Assembly (NCBI RefSeq): GCF_003347665.1
Contig: NZ_QDGA01000008.1
Span: 85,565-149,564, forward strand
Origin: Microvirga calopogonii
GTDB lineage: Bacteria; Pseudomonadota; Alphaproteobacteria; Rhizobiales; Beijerinckiaceae
Length of the DNA stretch: 64,000 nucleotides
Direction of reading: 5' to 3'
This document shows positions 62,035 through 64,000 of the stretch, in pieces (position 1 is the stretch's first letter; each line of letters begins with the position of its first letter). The notes beneath the pieces were generated by a model, which was not told the DNA's origin, made no database searches, and saw only the letters and a program-made list of their open reading frames with translations. A program made the position numbers and the translations under genes.

Positions 62035-62738
62035 TGAACGCGCCTCTCGCCATGACCGGCTATGTCATTCAGCCGGCCCCTGTTGCGACCTTGCCTGTGC
62101 AGGGCAGCGACAAGCTTTTCCCGATCCATCGCATCTATTGCGTCGGCCGCAACTATGCCGAGCATGCGATCGAGATGGGCCACGATCCTTCCAAGGAGCC
62201 GCCGTTCTTCTTCCAGAAGAATCCGGACAACATCGTCACGGATGGCAAGTTCTCGTATCCGAGCCAATCATCGGATGTGCATCACGAAATCGAAATGGTC
62301 GTGGCGCTTGCCAAGGGGGGCGACAACATCCCGGTCGAAACTGCTCTCGATCACGTCTTCGGCTACGGCGTTGGTCTCGACATGACCCGTCGCGACCTTC
62401 AGGGTGAGGCCAAAAAGCTGGGGCGGCCGTGGGAAGTCGGCAAGGCCTTCGAAGCGTCCGCTCCCTGCGGGCCGCTGGTTCCGGCCGGCGAAATCGGGCA
62501 TCCGACGTCCGGCGCAGTGACGCTGAAGGTCAATGGAGAGCTCCGTCAGCAGGGCGACCTCAATCAGTTGATCTGGAAGGTGCCGGAGATGATCTCTTAC
62601 CTTTCGGGCCTGTTCACCCTGCAGCCGGGCGACATCATCATGACCGGTACGCCGGCAGGCGTCGGTGCCGTCGTGCGCGGCGATGTTCTGGAAGGCTTCG
62701 TCGAGGGCGTCGGAAAGATCGAGGTCGTCGTTGTCTGA
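62031..62738 (+). CDS. Fumarylacetoacetate hydrolase family protein (fumarylpyruvate hydrolase-like)
   Basis: A 235-residue FAH-fold hydrolase. The metal-binding residues are in FFFQKNPDN and [11 protein letters not shown] (Glu/His/Glu), with [20 protein letters not shown] and [13 protein letters not shown]. This pattern is closest to fumarylpyruvate hydrolase of the gentisate route, but related acylpyruvases cannot be excluded. As last gene of the uptake operon it probably cleaves a derivative of the imported acid. Confidence 0.82.
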   Translation: MMNAPLAMTGYVIQPAPVATLPVQGSDKLFPIHRIYCVGRNYAEHAIEMGHDPSKEPPFFFQKNPDNIVTDGKFSYPSQSSDVHHEIEMVVALAKGGDNIPVETALDHVFGYGVGLDMTRRDLQGEAKKLGRPWEVGKAFEASAPCGPLVPAGEIGHPTSGAVTLKVNGELRQQGDLNQLIWKVPEMISYLSGLFTLQPGDIIMTGTPAGVGAVVRGDVLEGFVEGVGKIEVVVV

Positions 62739-62864
62739 CCGGTTCCGCCTGTCCTGAGACGTCTCGACAAGGCCGAGCGTTTTGCAAAGCCGCAGCACAT
62801 TCCTGTGTGCTGCGGCGCAATTATAGGGCGGGACAACCGCCAGCATATCAAGCAGGAGCCACAA

Positions 62865-64000
62865 GTGGCGAAGATCAAGGTAGCCAATCCGGTCGTCGAG
62901 CTCGACGGCGACGAGATGACCCGCATTATCTGGCACTTCATCAAAGAGAAGCTGATCCACCCCTATCTCGACATCGACCTGAAGTACTACGACCTGAGCG
63001 TCGAGCACCGCGACGCCACCAACGACCGGGTCACGGTCGAGGCCGCCGAGGCGATCAAGAAGTACGGCGTCGGCGTCAAATGCGCCACCATCACGCCGGA
63101 CGAGGGCCGGGTGAAGGAGTTCAACCTCAAGGAGATGTGGAAGTCGCCCAACGGCACGATCCGCAACATCCTCGGCGGCGTGATCTTCCGCGAGCCGATC
63201 ATCTGCAGGAACGTGCCGCGCCTCGTGCCCGGCTGGACCCAGCCGATCATCGTCGGCCGCCACGCCTTCGGCGACCAGTACCGCGCCACCGACTTCAAGG
63301 TGCCGGGCAAGGGCCGCCTGTCGATCAAGTTCGAGGGCGAGGACGGCACGGTGATCGAGAAGGAGGTGTTCAAGTTCCCGGATGCCGGCGTCGCCATGGC
63401 GATGTACAACCTCGACGAGTCGATCCGCGAGTTCGCGCGCGCGTCGATGAACTACGGCCTGAACCGCAAGTACCCGGTCTATCTCTCCACCAAGAACACC
63501 ATCCTCAAGGCCTATGACGGCCGCTTCAAGGACATCTTCGAGGAGGTGTACCAGAACGAGTTCAAGGCCAAGTTCGACGCCGCCGGCATCATCTACGAGC
63601 ACCGCCTGATCGACGACATGGTGGCCTCGGCGCTGAAGTGGTCGGGCGGCTATGTCTGGGCGTGCAAGAACTACGACGGCGACGTGCAGTCCGACACGGT
63701 GGCGCAGGGCTTCGGCTCGCTCGGCCTGATGACCTCGGTGCTGATGACGCCGGACGGCCGGACGGTGGAGGCGGAGGCCGCCCACGGCACGGTGACGCGC
63801 CACTACCGCGAGCACCAGAAGGGCAAGGAGACCTCGACGAACTCGATCGCGTCGATCTTCGCCTGGACCCGCGGCTTGGCGCACCGGGCCAAGCTCGACG
63901 ACAACGCCGAGCTCGCCCGCTTCGCCGCCACCCTGGAGAAGGTCTGCGTCGACACGGTCGAGGCCGGCTTCATGACCAAGGACCTGGCGCTGCTGGTCGG
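62865..64000 (+). CDS. icd: NADP-dependent isocitrate dehydrogenase, partial
   Basis: The 3' end runs off the window; 378 residues of an expected roughly 405 are present. It is the eukaryote-like homodimeric type common in Rhizobiales: [20 protein letters not shown] at the N-terminus, [34 protein letters not shown], and [20 protein letters not shown]. It produces 2-oxoglutarate and NADPH in the TCA cycle. The start is GTG 62865 with CAGGAG 10 nt upstream. Confidence 0.96.
   Translation, partial: MAKIKVANPVVELDGDEMTRIIWHFIKEKLIHPYLDIDLKYYDLSVEHRDATNDRVTVEAAEAIKKYGVGVKCATITPDEGRVKEFNLKEMWKSPNGTIRNILGGVIFREPIICRNVPRLVPGWTQPIIVGRHAFGDQYRATDFKVPGKGRLSIKFEGEDGTVIEKEVFKFPDAGVAMAMYNLDESIREFARASMNYGLNRKYPVYLSTKNTILKAYDGRFKDIFEEVYQNEFKAKFDAAGIIYEHRLIDDMVASALKWSGGYVWACKNYDGDVQSDTVAQGFGSLGLMTSVLMTPDGRTVEAEAAHGTVTRHYREHQKGKETSTNSIASIFAWTRGLAHRAKLDDNAELARFAATLEKVCVDTVEAGFMTKDLALLV

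Noticed and set aside
62268..63884. 538-codon minus-strand frame across the FAH and icd genes
   Set aside because: Antisense to two well-recognised genes, with a low-complexity Arg/Asp/Val-rich translation.
1..64000. CRISPR array or restriction/defence island
   Set aside because: No regularly spaced direct repeats, cas, restriction-modification or toxin-antitoxin genes were found.

Overview
This is a GC-rich, tightly packed chromosomal segment from an alphaproteobacterium of the order Rhizobiales. The ChpT/CtrA/SciP cell-cycle genes, EipA (DUF1134), a CycM-like membrane cytochrome c, the short ffs-dnaX-ybaB-recR block and general-stress (EcfG-type) promoters all point there. The dispersed palindromes and gene content are most like Methylobacteriaceae (Microvirga/Methylobacterium-like); the genus is a guess. 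There is no rRNA operon, CRISPR array, intact insertion sequence or prophage.

Layout. 1-3.3 kb: two tandem YejA-like peptide-binding proteins. 3.4-6.5 kb: membrane cytochrome c and a kdsB-pheA-GNAT operon. 6.5-7.2 kb: repeats and a strong promoter in front of a probable structured RNA. 7.3-11.7 kb: nudC, a HIT protein, SRP RNA, dnaX, ybaB, recR. 12-18 kb: dapD, an AT-richer DUF805 gene, dapE, and a minus-strand def-fmt-GNAT-truA operon. 18-31 kb: rmuC, a DUF892 protein, a HAD phosphatase, argB, DUF423, engB, a CYTH-CHAD protein, nudK, and the rpmH-rnpA-yidC block; then a VTT membrane protein, an orphan histidine kinase and tRNA-Arg. 31-42 kb: a stress and signalling region with a second DUF892 protein, a luxR-luxI-small-ORF unit divergent from a PraR-like regulator, four membrane-associated stress genes, two response regulators, uvsE, a SWIB protein, a transglutaminase-like secreted protein and a D-amino-acid transaminase. 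42-54 kb: a coiled-coil protein, eipA, cysQ, chpT, ctrA, fliJ, two methyltransferases, sciP and mnmA. 54.5-57.5 kb: tRNA-Met followed by a roughly 2.9-kb segment (folK-folB-folP plus a truncated queC) bounded by a 13-bp copy of the tRNA 3' end. 57.7-64 kb: a GntR-controlled ABC transporter/FAH hydrolase operon, then icd, cut by the window edge.

How it fits together. Five perfect GGAAC-N16/17-CGTT promoters lie ahead of envelope, DUF892 and response-regulator genes, so much of 19-42 kb looks like part of the general stress regulon. The ctrA upstream region carries three GANTC methylation sites, and chpT and sciP lie within 5 kb of ctrA. The quorum-sensing unit resembles the rhizobial cinR-cinI-cinS/praR arrangement, and the luxI ribosome-binding site is buried in a 9-bp-arm hairpin. 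At least four families of palindromic elements fill most intergenic gaps; three elements of one family abut or contribute the stop codon of a neighbouring gene.
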